Positions 1-6,915 are shown, numbered from the stretch's first letter. The stretch is 18,621 bases of DNA from RZYP01 sp964386405 (GCA_964386405.1 CAYLRW010000031.1:1-18621); one strand, 5' to 3'. Made by a program: numbers and translations. The notes: generated by a model from the letters alone, not told the origin.

Positions 1-54
1 GGACCCACGCGACTAGCTTGGAAGGCTAGGGCTCTACCATTGAGCTACACCCGC
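1..54 (-). tRNA. tRNA-Gly (anticodon TCC), 3' end cut by the window edge
   Basis: On the minus strand the 5' acceptor strand GCGGGTG starts at 54. It is followed by a D-arm (GCTCAATGGTAGAGC) and an anticodon loop CTTCCAA with anticodon TCC closed by a CTAGC/GCTAG stem. The T-arm is truncated at position 1. It lies 9 bases downstream of tRNA-Pro and is probably co-transcribed with it. Confidence 0.93.
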
Positions 55-63
55 AATATGATT

Positions 64-140
64 TGGTCGGAGCGGCAGGATTTGAACCTGCGACCCCCTC
101 GTCCCAAGCGAGGTGCTCTACCAAACTGAGCCACGCCCCG
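64..140 (-). tRNA. tRNA-Pro (anticodon TGG)
   Basis: The full cloverleaf is on the minus strand. Acceptor CGGGGCG (ending at 140) pairs with CGCTCCG with one G-T wobble, the anticodon loop is CTTGGGA (TGG), the T-loop is GTTCAAATC, and discriminator A is followed by an encoded CCA at 64-66. The strong promoter at 154-182 drives it. Confidence 0.96.
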
Positions 141-153
141 AATCACAAAATAG

Positions 154-182
154 ATTATACCTAAATAAGCTTTTCTAGTCAA
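154..182 (-). promoter_or_regulatory. sigma-A promoter of the tRNA-Pro/tRNA-Gly unit
   Basis: The minus strand reads TTGACT (177-182), a 17-base spacer, and TATAAT (154-159). The predicted start falls within about 10 bases of the mature tRNA-Pro 5' end, as expected for a stable-RNA promoter. Confidence 0.85.
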
Positions 183-211
183 GCCTTTTTTCTTTTATAG
201 CCAATTTTTAC

Positions 212-1171
212 TTAGCAAAGCTTATTGACCGGCCACTTAAGTTTGCGTTTTTGCAGTGCCCTGTAAATTTCTTCGGCTAATTGCAAACTTACCCGAAAGC
301 GAGCTTCCCTGGTTTGAGCTGCACTATGGGGAGTTGCCAAAACATTGTCTAAATGTAACAATTCGTTGTCATGGTCAGGCGGTTCCTTTGCAAAAACATC
401 TACTGCCGCCCCTGCTATCTGTTTCTCATTAAGTGCCTCGATAAGTTCCTGCTCTCTTACGATACTCCCTCGTGCTGTGTTGATGAAGAAGGCAGTGTCT
501 TTCATCCATGCAAATTCTTCACGGCCAATACTGCCTTTTGTAGCCGCAGTAGCCGGCAAATTAACACTTACAAAATCTGCCAGTCTGAAAACATCATCGC
601 GTGGCACTGCTTTAATATACTTTGGCAGCTTCTCCTGCCTTAACGAAGGAGAATAGGCTATGACCTGCATGCCGAATCCTTGAGCAGCCTTTCTAGCTGC
701 GGCACGAGCAATTTTGCCGCAACCGAGCAGGCCGAGTGTTTTGCCTTCTAGCTCTATTGCCTCTTGCCTTTGGTCTTTAACATAAAAATTACCTTTTTCA
801 CAAAATTCTTTTTGAATTATACCAACTTCTCGCGCACAGTAGAGCATACTGAGCAAAATATGTTCAGCAACTGAGTTAGTTGTTGCAACCGGTGCGTTAA
901 CAACTTGTACGCCTTTCTTAGCCGCATATTCGGTATCAATATTGTCAACTCCAACACCCAGTTTGCCAATTACTATTAATTGCTTTGCCGCATCTATTAT
1001 TTCAGGTGTAATTTTGGCTATACGCACAATCAATGCCTGACAATCTGCAATTTTCTCCATAATTTCATTAGGCTGCCACTTTTCCTGATATAAAATTTCG
1101 CAGCCTTTGCTCTTGAGAAAGTCAATTCCTGAAGGATCTATATATTCTGTGACTAAAACTTTAAATTTCAT
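212..1171 (-). CDS. D-2-hydroxyacid dehydrogenase, phosphoglycerate-dehydrogenase-like (319 aa)
   Basis: This is an NAD(P)-dependent oxidoreductase of the D-isomer-specific 2-hydroxyacid dehydrogenase family, which interconverts 2-hydroxy and 2-keto acids. The substrate (3-phosphoglycerate, hydroxypyruvate or another) cannot be read from the sequence. Visible features are a flavodoxin-like N-terminal half, the Rossmann glycine motif GLLGCGKIA at about 147-155, and the catalytic triad Arg234 (NTARGS), Glu263 (AKEPP) and His282 (TPHSA). It has no C-terminal ACT domain, so a feedback-regulated SerA of the long type is unlikely. I chose the ATG at 1171, in front of MKFKVLVTEY, because GGCAGGG lies upstream of it. 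An in-frame ATG at 1228 would add 19 unconserved-looking residues encoded by the leader hairpin. The gene stands alone between two tRNA units. Confidence 0.9.
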   Translation of the reverse strand: MKFKVLVTEYIDPSGIDFLKSKGCEILYQEKWQPNEIMEKIADCQALIVRIAKITPEIIDAAKQLIVIGKLGVGVDNIDTEYAAKKGVQVVNAPVATTNSVAEHILLSMLYCAREVGIIQKEFCEKGNFYVKDQRQEAIELEGKTLGLLGCGKIARAAARKAAQGFGMQVIAYSPSLRQEKLPKYIKAVPRDDVFRLADFVSVNLPATAATKGSIGREEFAWMKDTAFFINTARGSIVREQELIEALNEKQIAGAAVDVFAKEPPDHDNELLHLDNVLATPHSAAQTREARFRVSLQLAEEIYRALQKRKLKWPVNKLC

Positions 1172-1190
1172 AGTATACCCTGCCTTTCGC

Positions 1191-1234
1191 AAAATAAAAA
1201 AGTCGTAAATTGGTATCATCCCAATCATACGACT
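1191..1234 (-). promoter_or_regulatory. Terminator-like hairpin in the dehydrogenase leader
   Basis: Read on the minus strand, AGTCGTA pairs with TACGACT, and an inner ATTGG/CCAAT pair closes a loop of about 7 bases. The T-rich tract TTTTTTATTTT follows immediately, and the start codon lies about 20 bases further on. The form is that of an intrinsic terminator, but it sits between the predicted promoter (-10 at 1248-1253) and the gene. It could attenuate transcription, protect the mRNA 5' end, or catch readthrough from the tRNA unit. Confidence 0.55.
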
Positions 1235-1247
1235 CTGTATGAGATAT

Positions 1248-1253
1248 ATTATA
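1248..1253 (-). promoter_or_regulatory. Probable -10 element of the dehydrogenase promoter
   Basis: A perfect TATAAT lies on the minus strand in a very AT-rich stretch. No good -35 hexamer is found at 16-18 bases, so the promoter is weakly supported. Its position just downstream of the tRNA-Val terminator fits an independent unit. Confidence 0.4.
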
Positions 1254-1286
1254 ACATAACTTTATAACTTATTTATTCACTGTATA

Positions 1287-1315
1287 ATAAAAAAAGCACT
1301 TCATTATGAAGTGCT
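1287..1315 (-). terminator. Intrinsic terminator of the tRNA-Asn/Glu/Val unit
   Basis: On the minus strand AGCACTTCA (ending at 1315), loop TAA and TGAAGTGCT form a 9-bp stem followed by seven T residues. It lies just after the tRNA-Val gene. Confidence 0.9.
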
Positions 1316-1323
1316 AGATTTAG

Positions 1324-1399
<76 letters not shown>

Positions 1400-1403
1400 G
1401 GAA

Positions 1404-1478
1404 TGGTGACCGGTGGGGGAATCGAACCCCCGATACCGCCGTGAAAGGGCGATGTCTTAACCGCTTGACCAACCGGCC
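1404..1478 (-). tRNA. tRNA-Glu (anticodon TTC)
   Basis: Acceptor GGCCGGT starts at 1478 and pairs with ACCGGTC (one G-T). The D-arm has the long GGTCAAGCGGTTAAGAC form, the anticodon loop is CTTTCAC (TTC), and CCA is encoded at 1404-1406. It is 4 bases from tRNA-Val and 2 from tRNA-Asn. Confidence 0.96.
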
Positions 1479-1480
1479 AT

Positions 1481-1556
1481 TGGCTCCCCGAGTAGGACTC
1501 GAACCTACAACAACTCGGTTAACAGCCGAGTGCTCTACCGATTGAGCTATCGAGGA
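1481..1556 (-). tRNA. tRNA-Asn (anticodon GTT)
   Basis: Acceptor TCCTCGA starts at 1556 and pairs with TCGGGGA. The anticodon loop is CTGTTAA (GTT), the T-loop is GTTCGAGTC, and discriminator G precedes CCA at 1481-1483. It is the first gene of the unit, directly behind the consensus promoter at 1587-1615. Confidence 0.96.
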
Positions 1557-1560
1557 ATTT

Positions 1561-1581
1561 TTGTGACTGGTAACGTCACAA
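1561..1581 (-). repeat. Perfect inverted repeat at the 5' end of the tRNA-Asn transcript
   Basis: TTGTGAC and GTCACAA are separated by 7 bases. The repeat lies between the -10 element and the mature tRNA 5' end. It would form a 7-bp hairpin at the very start of the precursor, or it could be a protein site. No T-tract follows, so it is not a terminator. Confidence 0.5.
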
Positions 1582-1586
1582 GTGAT

Positions 1587-1615
1587 ATTATACGGGGATA
1601 CCGTAATAATGTCAA
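1587..1615 (-). promoter_or_regulatory. Consensus sigma-A promoter of the tRNA-Asn/Glu/Val unit
   Basis: The minus strand carries TTGACA at 1610-1615, exactly 17 bases of spacer, and TATAAT at 1587-1592. Both hexamers match the consensus perfectly, as expected for highly expressed stable RNA. Confidence 0.93.
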
Positions 1616-1633
1616 CACTTTTTTAAAAAAATA

Positions 1634-2104
1634 TCAACCGCCGTTTCTAACCTTCACGACGACCTTTTTAACCTGAGCTTTTTCGCCGTCCAAATTACAG
1701 CCTGGTCGATGAATTTCCCATGGGAAAAAGATTGCAATATCGCCAGCCTTCATATTCACATAGTTTTCGTTATGAGCCTTTTCGTAGAACAATAAATCCT
1801 GCTCATCCGCATAGTCTTCCACCAATTTGTGTTCTTCAGTCAAAGGACAAAAGCCAATACTCTCTTTTCCAGCAACCAAAAATTGAACATCAATGTACTT
1901 AATGTGAGACTCTGGCTTTTTCTCCTCCCTGGCTTCGGTTTCATATGTATTTACACGAGCAAAGATGGCTCGTCCCTCTACCTCGTATTCGCCGTTCGGC
2001 AGACTCTCAAAGTTTGTGTCTCTGAGATAAGCCAACGCCTTTCCAATGCGCAGGGACACATAAGGCAGCAAGTCATTGATTTTAGACAGATCAGTAAAAA
2101 TCAT
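1634..2104 (-). CDS. YhcH/YjgK/YiaL (DUF386, EbgC-like) family protein (156 aa)
   Basis: This is a small cupin-like protein of the family that includes EbgC (beta subunit of Ebg beta-galactosidase), YiaL and the sialic-acid-associated YhcH/NanQ. Members are linked to handling of sugar anomers or sialic acid, but the substrate here is unknown. Recognisable family features are HIKYIDVQFLVAGKESIG (from His67) and the C-terminal FFPWEIHRPG with Glu130 and His132, which fit a cupin-type metal-binding pocket. The length of about 155 aa is usual for the family. A strong site, AAAGGAGG, lies before the ATG at 2104. No sugar catabolic genes are adjacent, so context does not narrow the role. The gene is divergent from the ABC-F gene. 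Confidence 0.85.
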   Translation of the reverse strand: MIFTDLSKINDLLPYVSLRIGKALAYLRDTNFESLPNGEYEVEGRAIFARVNTYETEAREEKKPESHIKYIDVQFLVAGKESIGFCPLTEEHKLVEDYADEQDLLFYEKAHNENYVNMKAGDIAIFFPWEIHRPGCNLDGEKAQVKKVVVKVRNGG

Positions 2105-2182
2105 TCGATTTACCTCCTTTCCAGAGTTATAGATTTTTATCTTCGACGCATCTTGCCAATATCCTTTATTTAATTATTATCT

Positions 2183-2212
2183 TTGACAAAAAGTTCAATA
2201 TTAAGTTAAAAT
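2183..2212 (+). promoter_or_regulatory. Promoter of the ABC-F gene
   Basis: TTGACA (2183-2188), an 18-base spacer and TAAAAT (2207-2212) are followed by a short leader of about 25 bases with AGAGGT before the ATG at 2244. The short leader leaves no room for the attenuator typical of antibiotic-inducible ABC-F genes. Confidence 0.75.
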
Positions 2213-2243
2213 TGAAAAGATTAATAATTGAAAGAGGTAAGAA

Positions 2244-3800
2244 ATGAGCTATTTAAATGTTACCAATGTATCTCATTCCTTCGGTGGTCGCCAGATCCTG
2301 GAGGATGTATCTTTTAAACTGCTCCGTGGCGAGCATGTTGGCCTCGTTGGTGCTAACGGCGAAGGCAAATCCACCTTTCTGAATATCGTCACCGGGCACC
2401 TTTTGCCAGATGAAGGTAAAGTGGAATGGCCTGGTCGTGTCACAGTCGGCTATCTTGACCAGCAAAGCACGTTGCAAGCTGGCACAACCATCCGTGAAGT
2501 ACTGCGAACAGCCTTCGACAAGATGTATGCCGAAGAACAGCAAATGTTAGAACTTTATGACAAAATGGCTGAAGCTTCTCCGGAAGAACTCGACAAAATG
2601 ATGATAACAGTCGGAGAGATTCAGTCAGAATTAGAACATAGTGGTTTTTACTCACTTGATGCAAAAATAGAAGAAGTTGCTAACGGTCTTGGTTTGGGCG
2701 ACATCGGTCTTGATCGTGACGTTGCCGATTTGTCTGGCGGTCAGCGCAGCAAAGTCTTGCTGACTAAGCTTCTTCTGCAGGACCCTTCTATTCTTTTACT
2801 TGATGAGCCGACCAACTATCTTGACGAAGAACACATCGACTGGCTGACCAAATTTCTGCAGAGCTATGAGAACAGCTTCATACTGATCTCGCATGATGTT
2901 ACTTTTATGAATAACGTAGTTAACGTAATTTATCATTTGGAAAACTGCAATTTAACGCGTTATACCGGTGATTATGATAAGTTTCTTGAGTTGTCAGCCA
3001 TTTATAAGGCTCAACAAAACAGCGCTTACGAGCGGCAACAGCAGGAAGTTGCTCAATTAGAGGATTTCATCGCACGTAACAAAGCGAGAATTTCCACCAC
3101 CGGCCGTGCAAAAAGCCGCCAGAAAAAATTGGATAAAATGGAAATCATTGAGAAGCCGCGAGAAAAAATCAAACCAACCTTCAAGTTCAAAGAAGCTCGC
3201 ACACCTAGCCGCTTCATTGTAGAAGCAAAAGATCTTGTTCTTGGTTATGACACTCCCCTTACAAGACCTGTTTCCTTCTCTTTAGAAAGAGGTCAGAAGA
3301 TCGCAATTAAAGGTGTTAACGGACTTGGTAAAACAACACTCCTAAAAACAATTCTCGGCCAAATTCAACCACTTGCCGGTAAAGTTGAACTAGGCGAATT
3401 TTTAGCTCCTGGTTATTTCGAACAGGAAGAACGTACTAAGAACGAAAATACAGCCTTGGAAGAAGTTTGGTCTGAATATCCCGGGATGACCAACTACGAA
3501 ATACGTGCTGCTCTTGCAGCCTGCGGTTTGACCAACGAACATATAACCAGCAAGGTTTTTGTTCTTTCCGGCGGCGAAGCCGCCAAAGTGCGTCTTTGCA
3601 AATTAATGCTAAAAGAAGTAAACTGGCTGGTTTTGGATGAACCGACGAACCATCTTGACGTCGATGCCAAAGAGGAACTAAAAAAAGCACTCAAAGAATT
3701 CAAAGGCAGTGTTCTTTTGGTCTCTCATGAACCAGAATTCTATGAAGACTGGGTAACCTCTGTCATGAATATTGAAGACTGGACAACTAAAGTAATATAG
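2244..3800 (+). CDS. ABC-F family ATPase, YkpA/YbiT-like (518 aa)
   Basis: This is a soluble ABC-F protein with two ATPase domains and no membrane domain. Family members act on the ribosome, either as translation factors or in resistance by target protection. Domain 1 has Walker A GANGEGKST (36-44), signature LSGGQRSK (163-170) and Walker B LLLDEPTN (184-191). The inter-domain linker (about 245-320) is rich in Gln, Lys and Arg. Domain 2 has Walker A GVNGLGKTT (357-365), signature LSGGEAAK (441-448) and Walker B LVLDEPTN (462-469). H-loops are SHD and SHE. Length and the closing VSHEPEFYEDW segment resemble YkpA/YbiT more than EttA or Uup. With a short leader and no resistance neighbours, a housekeeping translation role is more likely than antibiotic resistance. 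It is the only complete plus-strand gene here. Confidence 0.9.
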   Translation: MSYLNVTNVSHSFGGRQILEDVSFKLLRGEHVGLVGANGEGKSTFLNIVTGHLLPDEGKVEWPGRVTVGYLDQQSTLQAGTTIREVLRTAFDKMYAEEQQMLELYDKMAEASPEELDKMMITVGEIQSELEHSGFYSLDAKIEEVANGLGLGDIGLDRDVADLSGGQRSKVLLTKLLLQDPSILLLDEPTNYLDEEHIDWLTKFLQSYENSFILISHDVTFMNNVVNVIYHLENCNLTRYTGDYDKFLELSAIYKAQQNSAYERQQQEVAQLEDFIARNKARISTTGRAKSRQKKLDKMEIIEKPREKIKPTFKFKEARTPSRFIVEAKDLVLGYDTPLTRPVSFSLERGQKIAIKGVNGLGKTTLLKTILGQIQPLAGKVELGEFLAPGYFEQEERTKNENTALEEVWSEYPGMTNYEIRAALAACGLTNEHITSKVFVLSGGEAAKVRLCKLMLKEVNWLVLDEPTNHLDVDAKEELKKALKEFKGSVLLVSHEPEFYEDWVTSVMNIEDWTTKVI

Positions 3801-3802
3801 CA

Positions 3803-3833
3803 AAAATCCCAAGCAAACGCTTGGGATTTTTTT
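3803..3833. terminator. Bidirectional terminator between convergent genes
   Basis: AAAATCCCAAGC (3803-3814), loop AAAC and GCTTGGGATTTT (3819-3830) give a 12-bp stem. A T-tract follows on the plus strand, and TTTTTG follows on the minus strand. It ends both the ABC-F gene and the amidohydrolase, whose stop codon overlaps its edge. Confidence 0.92.
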
Positions 3834-4707
3834 ATAATAAATTCTTTATTTTGGGGAAAATCCGCAGTGCGTTTTCATAAAAAAATGCTGGCTGAGATGC
3901 TTCCGGAATGACTTTTTTCATCAACGCAATATAATTTCCGATATTGACCAGCGGCCAATCGGTTCCGTAAATTACCTTGTCATACCGGTCCAAGTAATCA
4001 AGCCACATACGCAGATAGTCATAATATGCTTTGTTTTTAGCATAAAAACTTTCCGCCTCAAAATTGCCAAAAGCCAAGCCAGATAACTCCAAAAAAACAT
4101 TTTCATTTTTCGCTGCGACTTCAACCGCATCGACAAGCCAAGGATTGCCGCAGTGAGCAATAACAAAGCGCACATCTGGATATTGTACTGCCAGTTCATC
4201 AACAGTAAGCGGGTGTGCGTATTTCAATATAGCAGCTGCGCTGGAAGTATCACCCGTATGAATGACCACTGGCAAATCATATTTTCTCGCTAACTCGTAA
4301 AGCGGATAATGAACGCTATCATAAACATAAACATGACGATAACCTGGATAGAGTTTTATTCCAACACATTGCGGAGTAGTAACATAACGTTCAAACTCTG
4401 CTGCTGTCTTTTCGGCATTTGCAAGAGTTAATTCATCACTCTTAACACCACAACAATAGCCTATCACCTTAGGCTGGTTATATTCTTTATAATTGAATTT
4501 GCCGGCAAGATCAGGCACACGTGGTGTGCTGCCACCGTAAACCGGCGTCTCGCCATCGGCATTGCCCATGGCAATAGAAAACACGACATCATTCTCAGCA
4601 CAAACTTGCAAATAATGCTCTGAAGTATTTTCATGCCCAGCCTGTTTTGCCGTCTCGCGAAAACCCTCGATATCATAGAAATGCATATGAGCATCAATTA
4701 TCTTCAA
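3832..4707 (-). CDS. Amidohydrolase-2 family metal-dependent hydrolase (291 aa, TTG start)
   Basis: This is a cytosolic TIM-barrel hydrolase or decarboxylase of the amidohydrolase superfamily (Amidohydrolase_2 type). Metal and catalytic positions are visible: the N-terminal DAHMHF with His7 and His9, Lys118 (GIKLYPG), His150 (VVIHTGD), His185 (VIAHCGNP) and Asp250 (YGTDWP). The substrate cannot be inferred. I chose the TTG at 4707 because it gives MKIIDAHMH, the normal family N-terminus, with AAGGTG six bases upstream. The first in-frame ATG at 4752 would add 15 residues that only mirror the overlapping lipase frame. The gene overlaps the lipase 3' end by 14 bases, which implies translational coupling. 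Confidence 0.85.
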   Translation of the reverse strand: MKIIDAHMHFYDIEGFRETAKQAGHENTSEHYLQVCAENDVVFSIAMGNADGETPVYGGSTPRVPDLAGKFNYKEYNQPKVIGYCCGVKSDELTLANAEKTAAEFERYVTTPQCVGIKLYPGYRHVYVYDSVHYPLYELARKYDLPVVIHTGDTSSAAAILKYAHPLTVDELAVQYPDVRFVIAHCGNPWLVDAVEVAAKNENVFLELSGLAFGNFEAESFYAKNKAYYDYLRMWLDYLDRYDKVIYGTDWPLVNIGNYIALMKKVIPEASQPAFFYENALRIFPKIKNLL

Positions 4708-6127
4708 TATCCACACCTTGTTTCTGTTTATTTTGGGTATGCATCCAATCAAATTTCTCTTTCAATTCATTGCGGCTTTGTTCAAGATTAGAAATAGTGC
4801 ACTGCATTACACCTTGCTCATAAGTCAACCTGCGTCCATAGCTGCTTAACAAAACAAGACTGCCATCTATATTAAACATAGCCTGATTCAGCGAAATGTA
4901 CCATCGATCTTCTTGTCCAAGGCGCTTACTGTCTGTTTCGAGAACAAGAATATAATCAGCACCGGCAGTTCTTGCCTCTTCTGTCATTTGTCCAAGATCA
5001 TATTTTTTCAAATCATCAAGGTCCGCATTGTTTTCTAAAACAATATAGCTAGGCAAAATCAACCGATACTCGTCAAGAATAAACCTTTTTATATTCGGCG
5101 TGAACGGACGCGATTGTATGTTTTTGGGTGAAGCAACAACAAGAGCAACCAAAGGTGCGTGGTCAGCTAGCTGCTTAGTTGGCTGCTCCTTCAATATTCC
5201 TGCTGCAACAGCCTTATCAAAAGCTTCATAATAGTTTTTAACAGCTAGATCGAAATAGAAGGAAACAGGATGCTGATAGTCAGCAAAACGGTTGGAAAGA
5301 TTAAATACTTTCTCTTTGCCAAACTGTTTAAAACCGCCAACGAAAGTCTGCAATCCTCCCGGAATGGGATCATGTGATGTTTTGATGCGCAGCAAATTAA
5401 TCTTGTCTCCATAAGCATCTGCAAACGCCGCATTGCCTATTGCCGGTGCGCCAAAAGTAATTACAGGCACCTTTTCCTTCGGAATACCCATGCTTACCAG
5501 TCTTTCAGCAAATAAAGTTGCTGCTGCTCCACCTAAGCTATGCCCCGTCAAAAGTAATATTGCATCCGGATCATCTTTGAGGATTGTCGCCATATCTTTA
5601 TCAGTTCCAGAACTCACAACTTCTGGTTTCAGACTAAAAGCGGCATTTACATATTCATTAAACCCACGGTGGACAGCCGGTATAGAAGGATCTTTAACTT
5701 CTTGCGCAAATTTTGCAAATTCTTCTGGGTTATTCCCGCCATAGGCTACCTTTGAAGTTGAAAAATTTACTTCCCAGTCTTTAAGGGAAGCACTGCCCCT
5801 GAAAGCCAGTACAAACAACTTTTTACCTTGTGTGATTGTTTTATTATAAGCAAATGTAAAATTAGCTTCACGATTACCGTCATTAACAGTATAGGGTTGA
5901 ATAACAAAACCATATTCTCCCAAGTAGGAATACTCTGCGGCAATGCCGTCAGGAACGTAAGTACCAGCGCAGGTAGCAGCAGCCAAAGCAATCAGATGTG
6001 CCTCATCATATTCCTGCAATACATTTTGTTTATTTAGGTCGTCCCTGTCGCTTGCATTCGCTGATGCCACAATAGGGAAAACAATCATCAGCAAAAATGC
6101 CATGGCAAGCATTAACCTTCTGCCCAT
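4694..6127 (-). CDS. Secreted class 3 lipase with an extra C-terminal domain (477 aa)
   Basis: This is a predicted exported alpha/beta hydrolase of the Lipase_3 family, acting on acylglycerol or other ester substrates outside the cytoplasm. A signal peptide (1 to about 24: two Arg, a hydrophobic core, ASANA) is followed by the lipase domain: oxyanion-hole segment LAFRGSASLKDW (108-119), nucleophile elbow GHSLGG with Ser197, Asp253 (SHDPIPGG) and His286 (YQHPVSF). Residues from about 325 to 450 form a second region that begins with a beta-strand-like APLVALVVASP and continues through a segment ending AGADYILVLETD. It loosely recalls small periplasmic alpha/beta domains of the TolB/CsgG type, but I do not recognise it with confidence. 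The start has AAAGGGGG eight bases upstream. It is first in a two-gene unit with the amidohydrolase. Confidence 0.85.
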   Translation of the reverse strand: MGRRLMLAMAFLLMIVFPIVASANASDRDDLNKQNVLQEYDEAHLIALAAATCAGTYVPDGIAAEYSYLGEYGFVIQPYTVNDGNREANFTFAYNKTITQGKKLFVLAFRGSASLKDWEVNFSTSKVAYGGNNPEEFAKFAQEVKDPSIPAVHRGFNEYVNAAFSLKPEVVSSGTDKDMATILKDDPDAILLLTGHSLGGAAATLFAERLVSMGIPKEKVPVITFGAPAIGNAAFADAYGDKINLLRIKTSHDPIPGGLQTFVGGFKQFGKEKVFNLSNRFADYQHPVSFYFDLAVKNYYEAFDKAVAAGILKEQPTKQLADHAPLVALVVASPKNIQSRPFTPNIKRFILDEYRLILPSYIVLENNADLDDLKKYDLGQMTEEARTAGADYILVLETDSKRLGQEDRWYISLNQAMFNIDGSLVLLSSYGRRLTYEQGVMQCTISNLEQSRNELKEKFDWMHTQNKQKQGVDIEDN

Positions 6128-6150
6128 ATAAACGCCCCCTTTGATACACC

Positions 6151-6156
6151 ATTATA
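6151..6156 (-). promoter_or_regulatory. Probable -10 element of the lipase promoter
   Basis: A perfect TATAAT on the minus strand, about 24 bases before the lipase start, lies between the cold-shock terminator and the gene. The -35 position is T-rich and poorly matched. Confidence 0.45.
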
Positions 6157-6170
6157 CATTAATAAAAAGC

Positions 6171-6210
6171 GAAAAAAAAGAAGGAGCATTTTCTAAGAAA
6201 ATGCTCCTTC
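6171..6210 (-). terminator. Intrinsic terminator of the cold-shock gene
   Basis: A perfect 14-bp stem (6180-6193 with 6197-6210) with a 3-base loop is followed on the minus strand by eight T residues. It lies about 45 bases after the stop codon of the cold-shock gene. Confidence 0.94.
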
Positions 6211-6255
6211 GATCTGTTCAGTAGTTATATTATTAAAATTAATTAATTACTATAA

Positions 6256-6453
6256 TTACAGACGAACAACGTTTGCAGCTTGTTCACCGCGGTTGCCTTG
6301 GACAACATCGAATTCAACTGCTTGACCTTCTTCAAGGGTTTTGAAACCTTCAGATTGAATTGCGGAGAAGTGTACGAAAACATCGCCACCATCTTCACGT
6401 TCGATGAAACCATAACCTTTTTCTGCGTTGAACCATTTTACTTTGCCAGTCAT
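6256..6453 (-). CDS. Cold-shock domain protein, CspA family (65 aa)
   Basis: This is a single-domain OB-fold protein that binds single-stranded RNA and DNA and acts as an RNA chaperone in the cytoplasm. RNP1 (KGYGFIE) and RNP2 (VFVHFS) are intact, and the N-terminus MTGKVKWFN is the family standard. The length of 65 aa is normal. The ATG at 6453 has AGGAGG upstream. A longer in-frame reading back to 6519 runs through the leader RNA and is not the protein start. The gene is monocistronic, with its own promoter (6567-6595) and terminator. The roughly 105-base untranslated leader is typical of cold-shock genes and may carry temperature control. Confidence 0.96.
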   Translation of the reverse strand: MTGKVKWFNAEKGYGFIEREDGGDVFVHFSAIQSEGFKTLEEGQAVEFDVVQGNRGEQAANVVRL

Positions 6454-6566
6454 ATTTCTTGGCCTCCTAAAAATAAAAAATATTTCCGAAAAAAGTGCTA
6501 CATGAAAACTCCGCTGCAACGTGCGTTAAAGTGTTCTCTGCAAGTCGGCCTTCTTTCTACCTGCTC

Positions 6567-6595
6567 ATTATAGCATGGGGCCTTGACTTTGACAA
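6567..6595 (-). promoter_or_regulatory. Extended -10 promoter of the cold-shock gene
   Basis: On the minus strand TTGTCA (6590-6595), a 17-base spacer ending in TGC, and TATAAT (6567-6572) make an extended -10 promoter. The predicted transcript start near 6560 leaves a leader of about 105 bases before the ATG. Confidence 0.85.
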
Positions 6596-6659
6596 GATAT
6601 ATAAAACATTTATTACACTTTTGGAAAAATTTAAAAATCGCCTGCTATGGCTGTTTTTT

Positions 6660-6914
6660 CTAAGCTTTGTTTTCTTGCTGTATCAACAATTCCTTCTCTG
6701 CTTTTTTCAACTTTTTAAGCTCGTTTTCTCTTTTAAGAGCTGCTGACTTATCTTCCAGCTCTTCTGAATAGACCATTTCCACCGGAAGCCGGCCCTTGGT
6801 ATATTTTGCACCTTTACCACTTTGATGTGCCGCAAGTCTTCGCGTAAGGTCGTTTGTCCAGCCTGTATACAGCGAACCATCACCGCAGCGCAGGACATAT
6901 ACGTATGAAGACAA
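6660..6914 (-). CDS. GIY-YIG nuclease-superfamily protein, YhbQ/YazA type (84 aa)
   Basis: This is a small stand-alone GIY-YIG domain of the UPF0213 type. The two signature strands are YVYVL (4-8) and YTGWT (16-20). They are followed by Arg25-Arg26 in LTRRLAAH and a Glu-containing helix (KRENELKK, Glu63/Glu65). The Lys-rich tail fits nucleic-acid binding. Family members are of uncertain physiological role, possibly DNA repair or housekeeping. The start is a TTG at 6914, one base after the cyclophilin stop codon, with a GAGGT somewhat far upstream, so expression is probably coupled to cyclophilin translation. No clear terminator follows. Confidence 0.85.
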   Translation of the reverse strand: MSSYVYVLRCGDGSLYTGWTNDLTRRLAAHQSGKGAKYTKGRLPVEMVYSEELEDKSAALKRENELKKLKKAEKELLIQQENKA

Positions 6915-6915
6915 C

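Noticed and set aside
2244..3800. ABC-F gene as an antibiotic-resistance determinant
   Set aside because: The leader is too short for an inducible attenuator, the sequence resembles YkpA/YbiT housekeeping members, and no resistance or mobile genes are nearby.
6454..6519. N-terminal extension of the cold-shock protein (87 aa reading)
   Set aside because: It lies in the untranslated leader. The AGGAGG site and the family N-terminus both support the ATG at 6453.
6625..6662. Possible terminator after the GIY-YIG gene
   Set aside because: The only G-C-rich pairing is three base pairs (GCC/GGC). This is not enough for an intrinsic terminator on either strand.
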